A DNA stretch of 64,000 nt, from the NCBI RefSeq assembly GCF_014334095.1, contig NZ_CP060495.1, positions 1 to 64,000 of the forward strand, read 5' to 3'. Position numbers and translations under genes: made by a program. The notes under the pieces were generated by a model. It saw only the letters and a program-made list of their open reading frames with translations. It had not been told where the DNA came from and made no database searches. Source of the DNA: Novosphingopyxis iocasae (GTDB lineage: Bacteria; Pseudomonadota; Alphaproteobacteria; Sphingomonadales; Sphingomonadaceae). Below, in pieces: positions 1-8,408 of this stretch (position 1 is its first letter; every line of letters starts with the position of its first letter).

Positions 1-1368
1 ATGCATGAAGGATCGACGGACGAGATGCTGGGCGAAGCCTGGCAGAGCATCGTGGGGGGGCTGCGCCGTGATCTTGGCGCACAGATCTTCGGGCAATGGA
101 TCCGCCCAATAAAGCTCGGCAGCTTCAATTCGGATGAAGGCACGCTGGAGCTACTGCTGCCGTCCGACTTTTCGGCCAAATGGGTGCGCGATCATTATGT
201 CGATCGGCTGAGCCTGGCGTGGAAGAGCGTGATTCCGGAGGTGCGCACGCTGGCGATCCGGTCGCAGCCCAATGGCGCGCAGATCCATCGCCTGCGCCCT
301 GTCGAGGATGCCGCGCCGATCGAACGCGATAGCGCAGCGGCGCAGGACAGCGCGCTCGATCCGCGGTACACCTTTGCCAATTTCGTTAAGGCACAGGCGA
401 ATGTGCTGGCTTTCACCGCAGCCGAGCGTATGGCGGCGCCCGAAGCGCCCTTGTTCAATCCGCTCTATCTTCAGGCGGCGACGGGGCAGGGCAAGACCCA
501 TCTGATGCACGCCATCGGCCATGCCTGGCGAGAGGGGAATCCGGGCGCGAAGGTGGTCTATATGCCCGCCGAGCGCTTCATGATGGAATTCGTGACCGCG
601 ATGCGCGCCAAGGACACGATGGCGTTCAAACAGCGCCTGCGCGCTGCCGATCTGCTGCTGATCGACGACATCCAGTTCATCATCGGCAAAATGTCCACGC
701 AGGAGGAGTTCCTGCACACGATCGATGCGATCGTCGGCTCGGGCCGCCGTCTGGTGGTGGCTGCGGACCGCGCGCCCCAGGCGTTGGACGGCGTAGATCA
801 GCGCATCCTCTCGCGCCTGTCGCAAGGTCTGGTCGCGGATATTCAGCCGGCGGATCTGGAGCTGCGCCGCACGATCCTGGAACAGCGCCTGGAGCGTATG
901 CCGTCGGTTCAGGTCGGCGATGAGGTGGTCGAATTCCTGGCCCGCACGATCAGCCGCAATGTGCGCGAGCTGGAGGGCGGCCTTAACAAGCTGCTCGCTT
1001 ATGCGCAGCTGACCGGTAAGCCCGTCTCCAAGCAATTGGCCGAAGAGCAGCTGAAGGACATCCTCAGCGCCTGTCGCCGCCGCATCACGATCGATGAGAT
1101 TCAGCGCACCGTGTGCGAGTATTACCGGATCGACCGCAGCGAGATGAGCTCCAAGCGCCGTGCCCGCGCCGTGGTGCGCCCGCGTCAGGTAGCGATGTAT
1201 ATCGCCAAGATGATGACCCCGCGCAGCTATCCGGAAATCGGCCGTAAATTCGGCGGCCGTGACCATTCCACTGTGATCCACGCAGTTCGTCTGGTGGAGG
1301 AACTGCGCGGCAAGGATAGCGAGATGGATAACGACGTCCGCGCGCTGCTGCGTCAGCTGGAGGCCTGA
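1..1368 (+). CDS. dnaA: Chromosomal replication initiator DnaA
   Basis: DnaA is the ATP-dependent initiator that binds DnaA boxes at oriC and melts the origin. The 455 residues hold a helicase-loading domain I (about 1-95), a linker, an AAA+ domain beginning near R122-Y-T-F, and a C-terminal DNA-binding domain. Walker A is T161-G-Q-G-K165-T-H, Walker B is L-I221-D-D-I-Q-F, and the DnaA-box signature G-G-R420-D-H-S-T-V is at 418-425. The first glycine of the GxxGxGKT consensus is alanine (A159). The ATG coincides with base 1, so an earlier start or any promoter would lie outside the window. No dnaN follows, as is usual in many alphaproteobacteria. Confidence 0.97.
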   Translation: MHEGSTDEMLGEAWQSIVGGLRRDLGAQIFGQWIRPIKLGSFNSDEGTLELLLPSDFSAKWVRDHYVDRLSLAWKSVIPEVRTLAIRSQPNGAQIHRLRPVEDAAPIERDSAAAQDSALDPRYTFANFVKAQANVLAFTAAERMAAPEAPLFNPLYLQAATGQGKTHLMHAIGHAWREGNPGAKVVYMPAERFMMEFVTAMRAKDTMAFKQRLRAADLLLIDDIQFIIGKMSTQEEFLHTIDAIVGSGRRLVVAADRAPQALDGVDQRILSRLSQGLVADIQPADLELRRTILEQRLERMPSVQVGDEVVEFLARTISRNVRELEGGLNKLLAYAQLTGKPVSKQLAEEQLKDILSACRRRITIDEIQRTVCEYYRIDRSEMSSKRRARAVVRPRQVAMYIAKMMTPRSYPEIGRKFGGRDHSTVIHAVRLVEELRGKDSEMDNDVRALLRQLEA

Positions 1369-1401
1369 GCGCCTTATTTTGCTCGACAGAATCGACCCAT
1401 A

Positions 1402-1430
1402 AAAAAGGCGGCCTCGCAGGCCGCCTTTTT
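1402..1430. terminator. Bidirectional intrinsic terminator
   Basis: A perfect 13-bp inverted repeat (arms 1402-1414 and 1418-1430, loop CGC) is bounded by an A-run on the left and a T-run on the right. It can therefore end dnaA on the plus strand and the DUF4136 gene on the minus strand. The position between convergent stops (1368 and 1452) agrees. Confidence 0.9.
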
Positions 1431-1451
1431 CGTATTCGCTATCGCCGCGGC

Positions 1452-2126
1452 TCAGCTCCGCGAGGGCGGCGCAACCGAGATGCGTACCGTTTCTCCGCTG
1501 TTGCCGGGGAAGCCTGTGAACATGGCCTCGACCAGATTGGGCACCAGATAGGTAAGATTATCGGTGCGCGAATGCGACTGAGCGCGGCCTTCGAACAGAC
1601 GCTCGCCGGTTCCGGCGCGGTCGATCTTCAGATCGATCTCCCCGGTATAGACGGTATAGCTGCGGATGTCCGGCCCGCCGAAGCCCAGGCCGCCGCCATA
1701 AATGAACGGGTCATTCCAGCCATAGATGAATCGACGACCGTAGAACCCACGGCCGAAGCGGGGGCCCCAGAACGGATCGTAAAATCCGGCGCGGCCGAAG
1801 GGCGAATAATCGCTTACGATCTTTTCGCGGCCATCATCGACACCGTAACCGAAGCTCACGACCAGATCGGCGGCAGCGGGGCTGGCTGCCGGACGATAGC
1901 CCTGCCGGACCATCTCGGACGCAACGATGTTGGCATATTCGCCAAATTCGATACCGCCGGCATTGGCCGGATCTTCAGCGACGATGGTGAACGTCTGCCC
2001 CTGTGCGGGCGGCAGCTGCTGAAAGCGGGACACATTGGCCTGAAACGGCGTGGCACAGGCCGCTAGTCCCAGCAGCATGGCCGGCGCGGCGATTTTCGCG
2101 GCTTTCTTGAACTGAATGGAAAACAT
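1452..2126 (-). CDS. DUF4136 family lipoprotein
   Basis: This 224-residue protein resembles the DUF4136 family of proteobacterial envelope lipoproteins, which have no established biochemical function. A basic N-terminus and hydrophobic stretch end in a lipobox L21-A-A-C24, predicting lipid attachment at Cys24. A Gly/Tyr/Phe-rich stretch lies near residues 120-155. I chose the ATG at 2126 because GGAGGAG lies 7 bases before it and the signal peptide then starts immediately; an upstream in-frame ATG at 2159 would put extra residues before the signal. A GAAC-N7-GAAC motif lies about 94 bases upstream of the start. Confidence 0.85.
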   Translation of the reverse strand: MFSIQFKKAAKIAAPAMLLGLAACATPFQANVSRFQQLPPAQGQTFTIVAEDPANAGGIEFGEYANIVASEMVRQGYRPAASPAAADLVVSFGYGVDDGREKIVSDYSPFGRAGFYDPFWGPRFGRGFYGRRFIYGWNDPFIYGGGLGFGGPDIRSYTVYTGEIDLKIDRAGTGERLFEGRAQSHSRTDNLTYLVPNLVEAMFTGFPGNSGETVRISVAPPSRS

Positions 2127-2219
2127 GGGCGGGCTCCTCCGATACACACGCCGACACACAAACGGGGCGCGGGATTGATGTTATGACAGAACATAGCGTT
2201 CCGCCACTGAACATCAATT

Positions 2220-2234
2220 GAACGCACACGGAAC
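2220..2234 (-). promoter_or_regulatory. Possible LexA-type box (GAAC-N7-GAAC)
   Basis: The spaced repeat GAAC-GCACACG-GAAC is the reverse complement of the alphaproteobacterial SOS operator GTTC-N7-GTTC. It lies in the gap between trpS and the DUF4136 gene, upstream of the latter. About two matches are expected by chance in 64 kb, so this may be accidental. Confidence 0.25.
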
Positions 2235-2303
2235 ACGCTTGGCTGCAATTGCCGCCATTTGTTCACGGTCTCGAAAGATGCGCGCGCAGGCGCGCGATCC
2301 CGG

Positions 2304-3296
2304 TCAGCGCAGGAGGCCCAAAGCCTCGTACGCGCTGGCAAGGATCGGTGCGCCGGTTTCGGACGCCTTGGCTGCGCCCTTGGCAAGTATCGCGTCGATT
2401 GCGGCGTCATCGTCTTTCAGCGCGTTGAAGCGCTCGGAAATCGGCGCCAGCTTCGCGACGGTGAGATCGGCGAGAGCCGGCTTGAACTGGCCGAAACCCT
2501 TACCGCTATGGTCTGCCAGCACGTCGGCGGGCGCGCGGTCTTCCAGAGCGGCGTAGATCGCCACCAGATTGCGCGCTTCGGGGCGACCTTCCAGCTCTTC
2601 CATCGTCTCAGGTAGAGGCTCAGGATCGGTCTTCGCCTTCTTGATCTTCTTGGCGATGGTATCGGCATCATCCGCCAGATTGATCCGGCTCATGTCCGAC
2701 GGATCGGACTTGCTCATCTTGGCGCTACCGTCGCGCAAGGACATGATCCGCGCGGCGTGCTGGCCGATATAGGGTTCGGGCAGCACGAAAGTTTCGGTGC
2801 CGGAATCGTGGTTGAACTTTTCCGCGATATCGCGGGCCAGCTCCAGATGCTGCTTCTGATCGTCGCCCACGGGCACATGGGTGGCGTTGTAAAGAAGCAC
2901 GTCCGCCGCCTGCAGCACGGGATAGGCGAACAGGGCGATGCTGGCGCCTTCGCGATTCTTGCCCGACTTGTCCTTGAACTGCGTCATGCGGTTCAGCCAG
3001 CCCATGCGCGCGGTGCCGTTGAGCAGCCATTGCAGCTCCGCATGGGCGGGCACGCTGGCCTGATTGAACAAGGTCGCCTTGTCGGGATCGACGCCGCTGG
3101 CGATCAGCGCAGCCGCCATCTCACGCGTGCCGGCGCGCAAGGTGGCGGGATCGTGCGGCATGGAGATGGCGTGTAGGTCCGCCAGGAAGAACAGGCACTC
3201 GCCCTCGTCCTGCATCTTCACCCAGTTGACGATCGCGCCGAGATAATTGCCGAGGTGGAGATTGCCGGTGGGCTGAATGCCGGAGACGACGCGCAT
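2304..3296 (-). CDS. trpS: Tryptophanyl-tRNA synthetase
   Basis: TrpRS charges tRNA-Trp with tryptophan at the expense of ATP in the cytoplasm. The 330-residue length is normal for bacterial TrpRS. The class I HIGH-type motif is T10-G-N-L-H14-L-G-N17, and the KMSKS loop is K193-M-S-K-S197. A longer in-frame reading to 3503 exists but lies wholly inside murJ. The ATG at 3296 puts the conserved [11 protein letters not shown] start at the N-terminus. The start is two bases after the murJ stop, so the two genes are probably co-transcribed and translationally coupled. Confidence 0.96.
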   Translation of the reverse strand: MRVVSGIQPTGNLHLGNYLGAIVNWVKMQDEGECLFFLADLHAISMPHDPATLRAGTREMAAALIASGVDPDKATLFNQASVPAHAELQWLLNGTARMGWLNRMTQFKDKSGKNREGASIALFAYPVLQAADVLLYNATHVPVGDDQKQHLELARDIAEKFNHDSGTETFVLPEPYIGQHAARIMSLRDGSAKMSKSDPSDMSRINLADDADTIAKKIKKAKTDPEPLPETMEELEGRPEARNLVAIYAALEDRAPADVLADHSGKGFGQFKPALADLTVAKLAPISERFNALKDDDAAIDAILAKGAAKASETGAPILASAYEALGLLR

Positions 3297-3298
3297 GA

Positions 3299-4891
3299 TC
3301 AGTCGGTTTCCTGTTGGGGTGCGGAAGAAGTGGGCGCGCGGCGGCGAACCATCGCGCGGATGTCGCCTAAACGAAAGGCGCCGGTGAGGAAACAGGCGGC
3401 GAAATAGACCGCGCCGCCAGCCGAGCAAAGGATGGCAAGCGTGATGGACTTTTCGATGAGCGACCCGCTCATATGCGGGACGGCGAGGGGGCGGGAAAAC
3501 CACAGCGCTGCGCCCATCAGAAGCGCTGCAATCGCAAGGCGCGGCAGACGGCGCACAAGCTGCGCATCGGCCTCAAACTGCCCGCGTTTGCGCAGCGTCC
3601 AGAACAACAGGAACGCATTGATGCTCGCCGACACAGCCGTTGCCAGCGGTGGTCCGAGATAGCCGATGGTGGGGATGAGCGCGAGATTGCCGACGATGTT
3701 GACCGCAATCGCGATCATGGCGAAACGCACCGGCGTGCGCGTGTCGTGCCGCGCATAATAGCCGGGCGTCAGCACCTTGATCATCACATAAGCGGGAAGG
3801 CCGATCGAGAAGGCGGCGAGCACCTGGCCGGTGGCCTGGGTCGCCTCCGCGCTGAACGCGCCGCGCTGGAAAAGCCCGCGCACGATCGGGTCCGCGATGG
3901 TCAGGAACGCGATGGTGGCGGGCAGCGTCAGGAACAGCGCCAGTTCGATCCCGCGGTTCTGCATGTGCATTGCCTCGTCCGGCTTGTCTTCGCCCAGAAG
4001 CCGCGAGAGCGTGGGGAGCAGGATGGTGCCGAGGCCAATGCCGATCAGGCCGAGCGGCAGCTGGTTCAGCCGGTCCGCATAATAGATGTAGCTGATCGCG
4101 CCCGGCGCCAGCAGGCCTCCGGCCAGCGCGGTGGAGATAAGCAGGTTGATCTGGGTCGCGCCCGCCCCCGCGGCGGCAGGGAGGATCAGTTTGAACAGGC
4201 GGCGGATATCCTTGTCGATCCGCGGCAGCTTGAGCGACAATTTGATGCCGGCGCGGCGGCAGCCCCAGATCAGGAACAGCAGCTGCAGCACCCCGCCCGC
4301 GGTGACCGAAAGCGCCTGCACCATCGCCGTTTCATAGGCATCGTCACCATGGAAAAGGCCGAGGCCCGCGATCATCGCGAGGTTCAGCAGAATCGGCGCG
4401 GCGGCATTGACCCAATAACGATCGAGCGAGTTCAATATGCCGCCAAGGAGCGACACCAGGCTGATCATCAGCAGATAGGGAATGGTGATCCGCGATAGCG
4501 TGACCGCGAACGCGAATTGTGCGGGCGTGGGATCGTTAAAGCCACCCGACAAGGCGTAGGTCAGCGGAAAAGCCGCGAGCAGAAGCACGATCGTGAAGAC
4601 CGCGACGATCGGGAACAGCACGGACAGCGTGCGCTCGGCAAAATCGAAGCCGGCGGGCTTGCCGCCGCCCTCGGCCACGCGGCGGTTGAACATCGGAATG
4701 AACGCCGCCGAGAACGCCCCTTCCGCGAAGAGCGCGCGGAACATGTTCGGCAGGCGGAATGCGACGAGGAAGGCGTCCGAAGCGAAGCCTGCGCCGACAT
4801 AGCGGGCCTGCAACGCATCGCGCACGAGCGCAAGCACGCGGCTGACGAGCGTCAGGCCGCCGATGGAGCCGAGAGATTTGGCGAGGTTCAC
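3299..4891 (-). CDS. murJ: Lipid II flippase MurJ
   Basis: MurJ is the MOP-superfamily integral membrane protein that flips lipid II across the inner membrane for peptidoglycan synthesis. The 530-residue sequence is hydrophobic throughout with about 14 predicted membrane segments. It opens with the family-typical N-terminus (N-L-A-K-S-L-G followed by S-R-V-L-A-L-V-R-D). The start is GTG at 4889-4891, preceded by an AAGAGGCGG purine-rich stretch. It lies 58 bases after secB and directly before trpS, suggesting a secB-murJ-trpS transcript. Confidence 0.95.
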   Translation of the reverse strand: MNLAKSLGSIGGLTLVSRVLALVRDALQARYVGAGFASDAFLVAFRLPNMFRALFAEGAFSAAFIPMFNRRVAEGGGKPAGFDFAERTLSVLFPIVAVFTIVLLLAAFPLTYALSGGFNDPTPAQFAFAVTLSRITIPYLLMISLVSLLGGILNSLDRYWVNAAAPILLNLAMIAGLGLFHGDDAYETAMVQALSVTAGGVLQLLFLIWGCRRAGIKLSLKLPRIDKDIRRLFKLILPAAAGAGATQINLLISTALAGGLLAPGAISYIYYADRLNQLPLGLIGIGLGTILLPTLSRLLGEDKPDEAMHMQNRGIELALFLTLPATIAFLTIADPIVRGLFQRGAFSAEATQATGQVLAAFSIGLPAYVMIKVLTPGYYARHDTRTPVRFAMIAIAVNIVGNLALIPTIGYLGPPLATAVSASINAFLLFWTLRKRGQFEADAQLVRRLPRLAIAALLMGAALWFSRPLAVPHMSGSLIEKSITLAILCSAGGAVYFAACFLTGAFRLGDIRAMVRRRAPTSSAPQQETD

Positions 4892-4949
4892 GCCCGCCTC
4901 TTTTCAAGCGGTGCGGCCGTCGCCGGAGCGGCGGCCGCCACCATCAGGC

Positions 4950-5471
4950 TCAGGCCTGGCCGACCGGCGCTTCGCCGCCCGGCTGACCTGCCGCCTGCTC
5001 GCGCTGCTGCAGATAGAGCTGGTTGAAGTCGATCGGCTCCAGCATCAGCGGCGGATAGCCGGCATCGCGCACGGCATCGGCCAGAATGCGACGGGCGAAC
5101 GGGAAGATGATGCGCGGCGCTTCGGCAAAGAGGAACGGGTGCGCCGCTTCTTCGGGCACATTGCGTAGGCCGAAAAGGCCGCAATAGACCAGCTCGACGA
5201 TGAAGCTGACGCCCTTTTCGCTGTTCGCCTGGACGTTCAGCTTCAGCGCAACTTCGTGAACCTCTTCATTCAGGGCGTTGGACTGAATGTTGACGCTGAC
5301 GTCGATCTGCGGCTGGCCGGCCCAATTGAAGCTGTCTGGAGCGTTCGGGTTCTCGACCGACAGGTCTTTCACATACTGGCTGAGTACGCCAACGGTCGGG
5401 CCGTTGTCGGCGCCGTTCGCCATCGTCTCGCCCGCGTTGAGATTTTCCAGATCGATGCCTTCTTCGGCCAT
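4950..5471 (-). CDS. secB: Protein-export chaperone SecB
   Basis: SecB is a cytosolic tetrameric chaperone that keeps preproteins unfolded and hands them to SecA. The 173-residue protein has the SecB core, including V-S-V-N-I-Q, the E-V-A-L-K-L-N-V strand and the E-L-V-Y-C-G-L-F segment, with a glutamine/glycine-rich tail. Reading can extend to 5660, but the ATG at 5471 gives the usual acidic N-terminus (MAEEG). The gene is divergent from timA, a secB/timA/mltA neighbourhood I believe is common in alphaproteobacteria. Confidence 0.95.
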   Translation of the reverse strand: MAEEGIDLENLNAGETMANGADNGPTVGVLSQYVKDLSVENPNAPDSFNWAGQPQIDVSVNIQSNALNEEVHEVALKLNVQANSEKGVSFIVELVYCGLFGLRNVPEEAAHPFLFAEAPRIIFPFARRILADAVRDAGYPPLMLEPIDFNQLYLQQREQAAGQPGGEAPVGQA

Positions 5472-5727
5472 GATATGCGTCCTGTCTGTTGGGTGGTGCA
5501 GGCGGCCGTTCGGCCCCGGCATCGGATTGCGAGCGCGACTAGCAGTGGCGGGGGGATAGAGCAACCGGCACCGCATCCATGCGCCGCTCAGCGCGTCCCA
5601 GCACCGCATCGCGGCGCTAGCGGGCCAAACATTGTAAAGAGATTTGAAAGCTGACCGCATTCAACCTATGTATCGGAAAGCCGTACCGCTTTTGGGTTGC
5701 GGCCAATTTGCGCTTATCGGAGGCATC

Positions 5728-6384
5728 GTGACGCCCGAAATCATCATCCTAGCGTTGCTCGCAGGTTTTCTTGGCCTGCGCCTCTATTCCGTGCTCGGCA
5801 AGCGCACGGGGCATGAGCAGGAGCCGATGCCGCGCCGCGTGGAAGAAGCGCCGCGCGCGCCGGTCGCCGCGCCGCGCCCGAATGAGGACAAGCGCGAGGG
5901 CGCACCGCAGATCGGCGATGTTCCTGCCGCCGCTTCCGCAAGCCGCGATCTGGCTGCCATCGCCGCTGCCGACCGGGATTTCGATCCTGCCCGCTTCGTG
6001 GAAGGCGCCAAGTCGGCCTATCGCATGGTACTGGAGGCTTTCTGGAGCGGTGACCGCGAGACGCTGGAATATCTGACCGATGAAGAAGTCGGCCGCAGCT
6101 TCATCGAAGCGATCGATGCCCGCGAGGAGCGCGGCGAGACGTTGGAGCACCGCCTCGTGCGTATCGAGGAAGCCAAGATTACCGAGGCGGATTATCGCCG
6201 CCCGATCGCGCGCGTCACGCTGCAGTTCGATTCGGACATTGCGGCGCTGGTGCGGGACAAGGACGGCAATGTGATCGGCGGATCCATGACGGACGCGATC
6301 GAAGCTCATGATGTGTGGACCTTCCAGCGCGACCTGACCTCGAACGATCCCAATTGGACGCTTGTCGAGACCGCAACGGTTTGA
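5728..6384 (+). CDS. Membrane-anchored Tim44-domain protein (TimA-like)
   Basis: The 218-residue protein begins with one hydrophobic segment (about residues 3-20). An Arg/Pro/Glu-rich linker follows, then a Tim44-like domain from roughly residue 75 to the end (F-V-E-G-A-K-S-A-Y ... L-E-Y-L-T). Mitochondrial Tim44 tethers Hsp70 to the import channel; the bacterial versions are putative adaptor proteins of uncertain role. I chose GTG at 5728 because GGAGG lies 4 bases upstream and the membrane segment starts there; an ATG at 5644 would only add a non-conserved leader. It probably forms an operon with mltA (12-base gap). Confidence 0.82.
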   Translation: MTPEIIILALLAGFLGLRLYSVLGKRTGHEQEPMPRRVEEAPRAPVAAPRPNEDKREGAPQIGDVPAAASASRDLAAIAAADRDFDPARFVEGAKSAYRMVLEAFWSGDRETLEYLTDEEVGRSFIEAIDAREERGETLEHRLVRIEEAKITEADYRRPIARVTLQFDSDIAALVRDKDGNVIGGSMTDAIEAHDVWTFQRDLTSNDPNWTLVETATV

Positions 6385-6396
6385 CATCAGACCGGG

Positions 6397-7725
6397 ATGA
6401 CCGGTCTTTTCCATTCCATGAGAAATTTGGTTGCGGCGGCTTCGGCCGCCGTTCTGCTGTCTGCCTGTTCGGGTATCGTCCCCGATGGCGGCGTGCGCAG
6501 CGCATCGAGAGAGCGCCCGCCACAGCTTGGCTATGAAACGCCTTCGACCAGCCCTGTGCCGGTGCCGCCCGTGCCGATGCGCGGCCCCGCTTCAGGTGAC
6601 CGCGCGGCTGTGCCGATCCCGGCGACGGCGCGCGCGCCTTTGCCTTCGGGCGCCGCGCGCGGTGACGGGCTGACGGCGGCGGCCAGCGCCCTGCAGCGCG
6701 GCCCCGCGATTGCTTCGCTCAACCTCGATCCCGCCCGTGCGGTTTCGGCTCTCGGGGCCTTCCGGCTTAGCTGCCCCGGCCTGCAACGCCGCACCGATCG
6801 CAGCGGTCTGACGCAAAATGAAGACTGGAGCGAAGCGTGCGCTGCCGCCGCCAGTGCTTCGGACCGCGATGCCGCCGCCTTCTTTGCGCGCTGGTTCACG
6901 CCCGTGCAGGTGAGCGATGGGACCGCCTTCGCAACGGGCTATTTCGAGCCGGAGATTGCCGGATCGCGCCATCGCCGCGCCGGTTACGATACGCCCATCT
7001 ATGGTCGCCCGCGCGATCTGATCGATGTGGACCTGGGCCAGTTCAACGAAGAGCTGGCCGGCAAGAAAGTCCGCGGAAAAGTCGATGGCACAAGCTTGGT
7101 GCTTTACGATGACCGTGCCCAGATCGTGAACGGATCGCTGGAAGGACGCGCGCCGGTGATTGGCTGGGCCGCCGATCCAGTCGAGCTGTTCTTCCTGCAG
7201 GTGCAGGGTTCGGGGCGGCTCCGTCTGCCCGACGGCGGCGTGATGCGCATCGGTTATGCCAGCCAGAACGGGCGCGCCTATACCGGCATCGGCAGGCTGA
7301 TGAAGGATCGCGGGCTGCTCGGCCCCGGCGAGAGTTCTATGCAAGGTATCGTTTCCTGGCTTCGCCGCCACCCAGAGGAAGGGCGGCGCATCATGGATGA
7401 GAACAAAAGCTATGTGTTCTTTCAGGAACTGACCGGACCGGGACCGCTGGGCGCGATGGGCTATGCCGTCACACCCCGCGTCACGGTGGCGGCGGACCCC
7501 AATTTCGTTCCGCTGGGCGCGCCGGTCTGGGTTTCGCTCGACCGGGCAGAGCCGAACGGCATCTGGGTGGCGCAGGATACCGGCGGGGCTATCAAGGGCG
7601 CGAACCGGTTCGACACTTTCTGGGGCGCGGGCGAGGAAGCGCGGGCTATTGCTGGCGGTATGTCCGCGCGCGGCAGTGCGCTGGTGCTGATCCCCAAGGC
7701 CTCGGCTGCACGGCTGGGGCTTTGA
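6397..7725 (+). CDS. mltA: Membrane-bound lytic murein transglycosylase A
   Basis: MltA is an outer-membrane lipoprotein that cleaves peptidoglycan glycan strands to give 1,6-anhydromuropeptides. The 442-residue product has a lipobox L20-L-S-A-C24, a proline-rich linker, the MltA domain and a C-terminal 3D domain. The block A-Q-D394-T-G-G-A-I-K-G ... R-F-D406-T-F-W-G matches the family's active-site region, which contains its catalytic aspartate. The start could instead be ATG 6418, which gives the lipoprotein signal directly; neither has a strong ribosome binding site. It lies between timA and an Smr gene, with 12- and 16-base gaps. Confidence 0.93.
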   Translation: MTGLFHSMRNLVAAASAAVLLSACSGIVPDGGVRSASRERPPQLGYETPSTSPVPVPPVPMRGPASGDRAAVPIPATARAPLPSGAARGDGLTAAASALQRGPAIASLNLDPARAVSALGAFRLSCPGLQRRTDRSGLTQNEDWSEACAAAASASDRDAAAFFARWFTPVQVSDGTAFATGYFEPEIAGSRHRRAGYDTPIYGRPRDLIDVDLGQFNEELAGKKVRGKVDGTSLVLYDDRAQIVNGSLEGRAPVIGWAADPVELFFLQVQGSGRLRLPDGGVMRIGYASQNGRAYTGIGRLMKDRGLLGPGESSMQGIVSWLRRHPEEGRRIMDENKSYVFFQELTGPGPLGAMGYAVTPRVTVAADPNFVPLGAPVWVSLDRAEPNGIWVAQDTGGAIKGANRFDTFWGAGEEARAIAGGMSARGSALVLIPKASAARLGL

Positions 7726-7741
7726 CCGGCAGGCCTATCCG

Positions 7742-8296
7742 ATGAGCCGCCGCCAACTGGATGCGGAGGAGCAGGCGCTGTGGGCCCGGGTGATTGCGAC
7801 GGTGCGCCCGATCGAGAAAGCAAGGCCCGCTCCGCCGCCGCCCGTTCCGCCTGCCAAAGCTGCTTCCCCTCAGGCGCCGCCACCCAACAAGCCGAAGGGG
7901 CGGGTGCCTGTGGCGCGTCCGCTGCCAGTGCCGCCGCCGCCACCGCCGTCGTCCCAGCGCCTCGACGGCAGTTGGGACCGCAAGATCAGCAAGGGACGGC
8001 TGGAGCCCGATCTCCAGATCGACCTGCACGGCCGCAATCTGGCCGGGGCCTATGATCGCTTAGACGGCGCGCTCGAGCAGGCGGTGGCGATGGGTTACCG
8101 CACCATCCTGCTCGTGACAGGCAGGGACCGAGGGCATGACCGGGCGAGCGGCGAAGGGCGCGGCGCAATCCGCGCGGCGGTGCGGGACTGGCTGGCGGCC
8201 TCACGCCATGCGGGTCGCATCGCCTCGGTCCGCGGCGCGCATCCGCGCCATGGCGGCGAGGGCGCACTGTATATCGTGCTGAGAAAAAGCCGGTAA
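7742..8296 (+). CDS. Smr/MutS2-family domain protein
   Basis: This 184-residue protein has a proline-rich N-terminal half (about residues 20-75) and a C-terminal Smr domain from about residue 92. The domain shows the D-L-H-G motif, the T-G-R-D-R-G-H loop and a final H-G-G-E-G-A-L-Y segment. Smr domains are nucleic-acid nucleases in characterised members; this one's substrate is unknown. It ends the timA-mltA-smr cluster and converges on dapE across a large inverted repeat. Confidence 0.88.
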   Translation: MSRRQLDAEEQALWARVIATVRPIEKARPAPPPPVPPAKAASPQAPPPNKPKGRVPVARPLPVPPPPPPSSQRLDGSWDRKISKGRLEPDLQIDLHGRNLAGAYDRLDGALEQAVAMGYRTILLVTGRDRGHDRASGEGRGAIRAAVRDWLAASRHAGRIASVRGAHPRHGGEGALYIVLRKSR

Positions 8297-8316
8297 GTGT
8301 TTGTGACCTAAATAAA

Positions 8317-8401
8317 TTCCGTTTGCCCTGAGCTTGTCGAAGGGCCGTACTTCTACTCGGCCAGAAAGGACGGGGCTTCGACAAGCTCAGCCCGAACGGA
8401 A
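8317..8401. repeat. REP-like inverted repeat, copy 1
   Basis: Two 26-base arms (8317-8342 and 8376-8401) are inverted copies with three mismatches and share the core CTGAGCTTGTCGAAG. They sit in the convergent gap between the Smr gene and dapE, where the hairpin could also slow transcription. The same core recurs at 11138, 44012 and, degenerate, at 50968. Confidence 0.8.
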
Positions 8402-8408
8402 GTGAATA

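Noticed and set aside
151-1281. 376-residue open frame antisense to dnaA
   Set aside because: It is the complement-frame shadow of a GC-rich gene, with no family resemblance, and dnaA occupies the same bases.
3297-3503. N-terminal extension of trpS to 3503
   Set aside because: It reads through murJ in another frame, and conserved TrpRS sequence begins at 3296.
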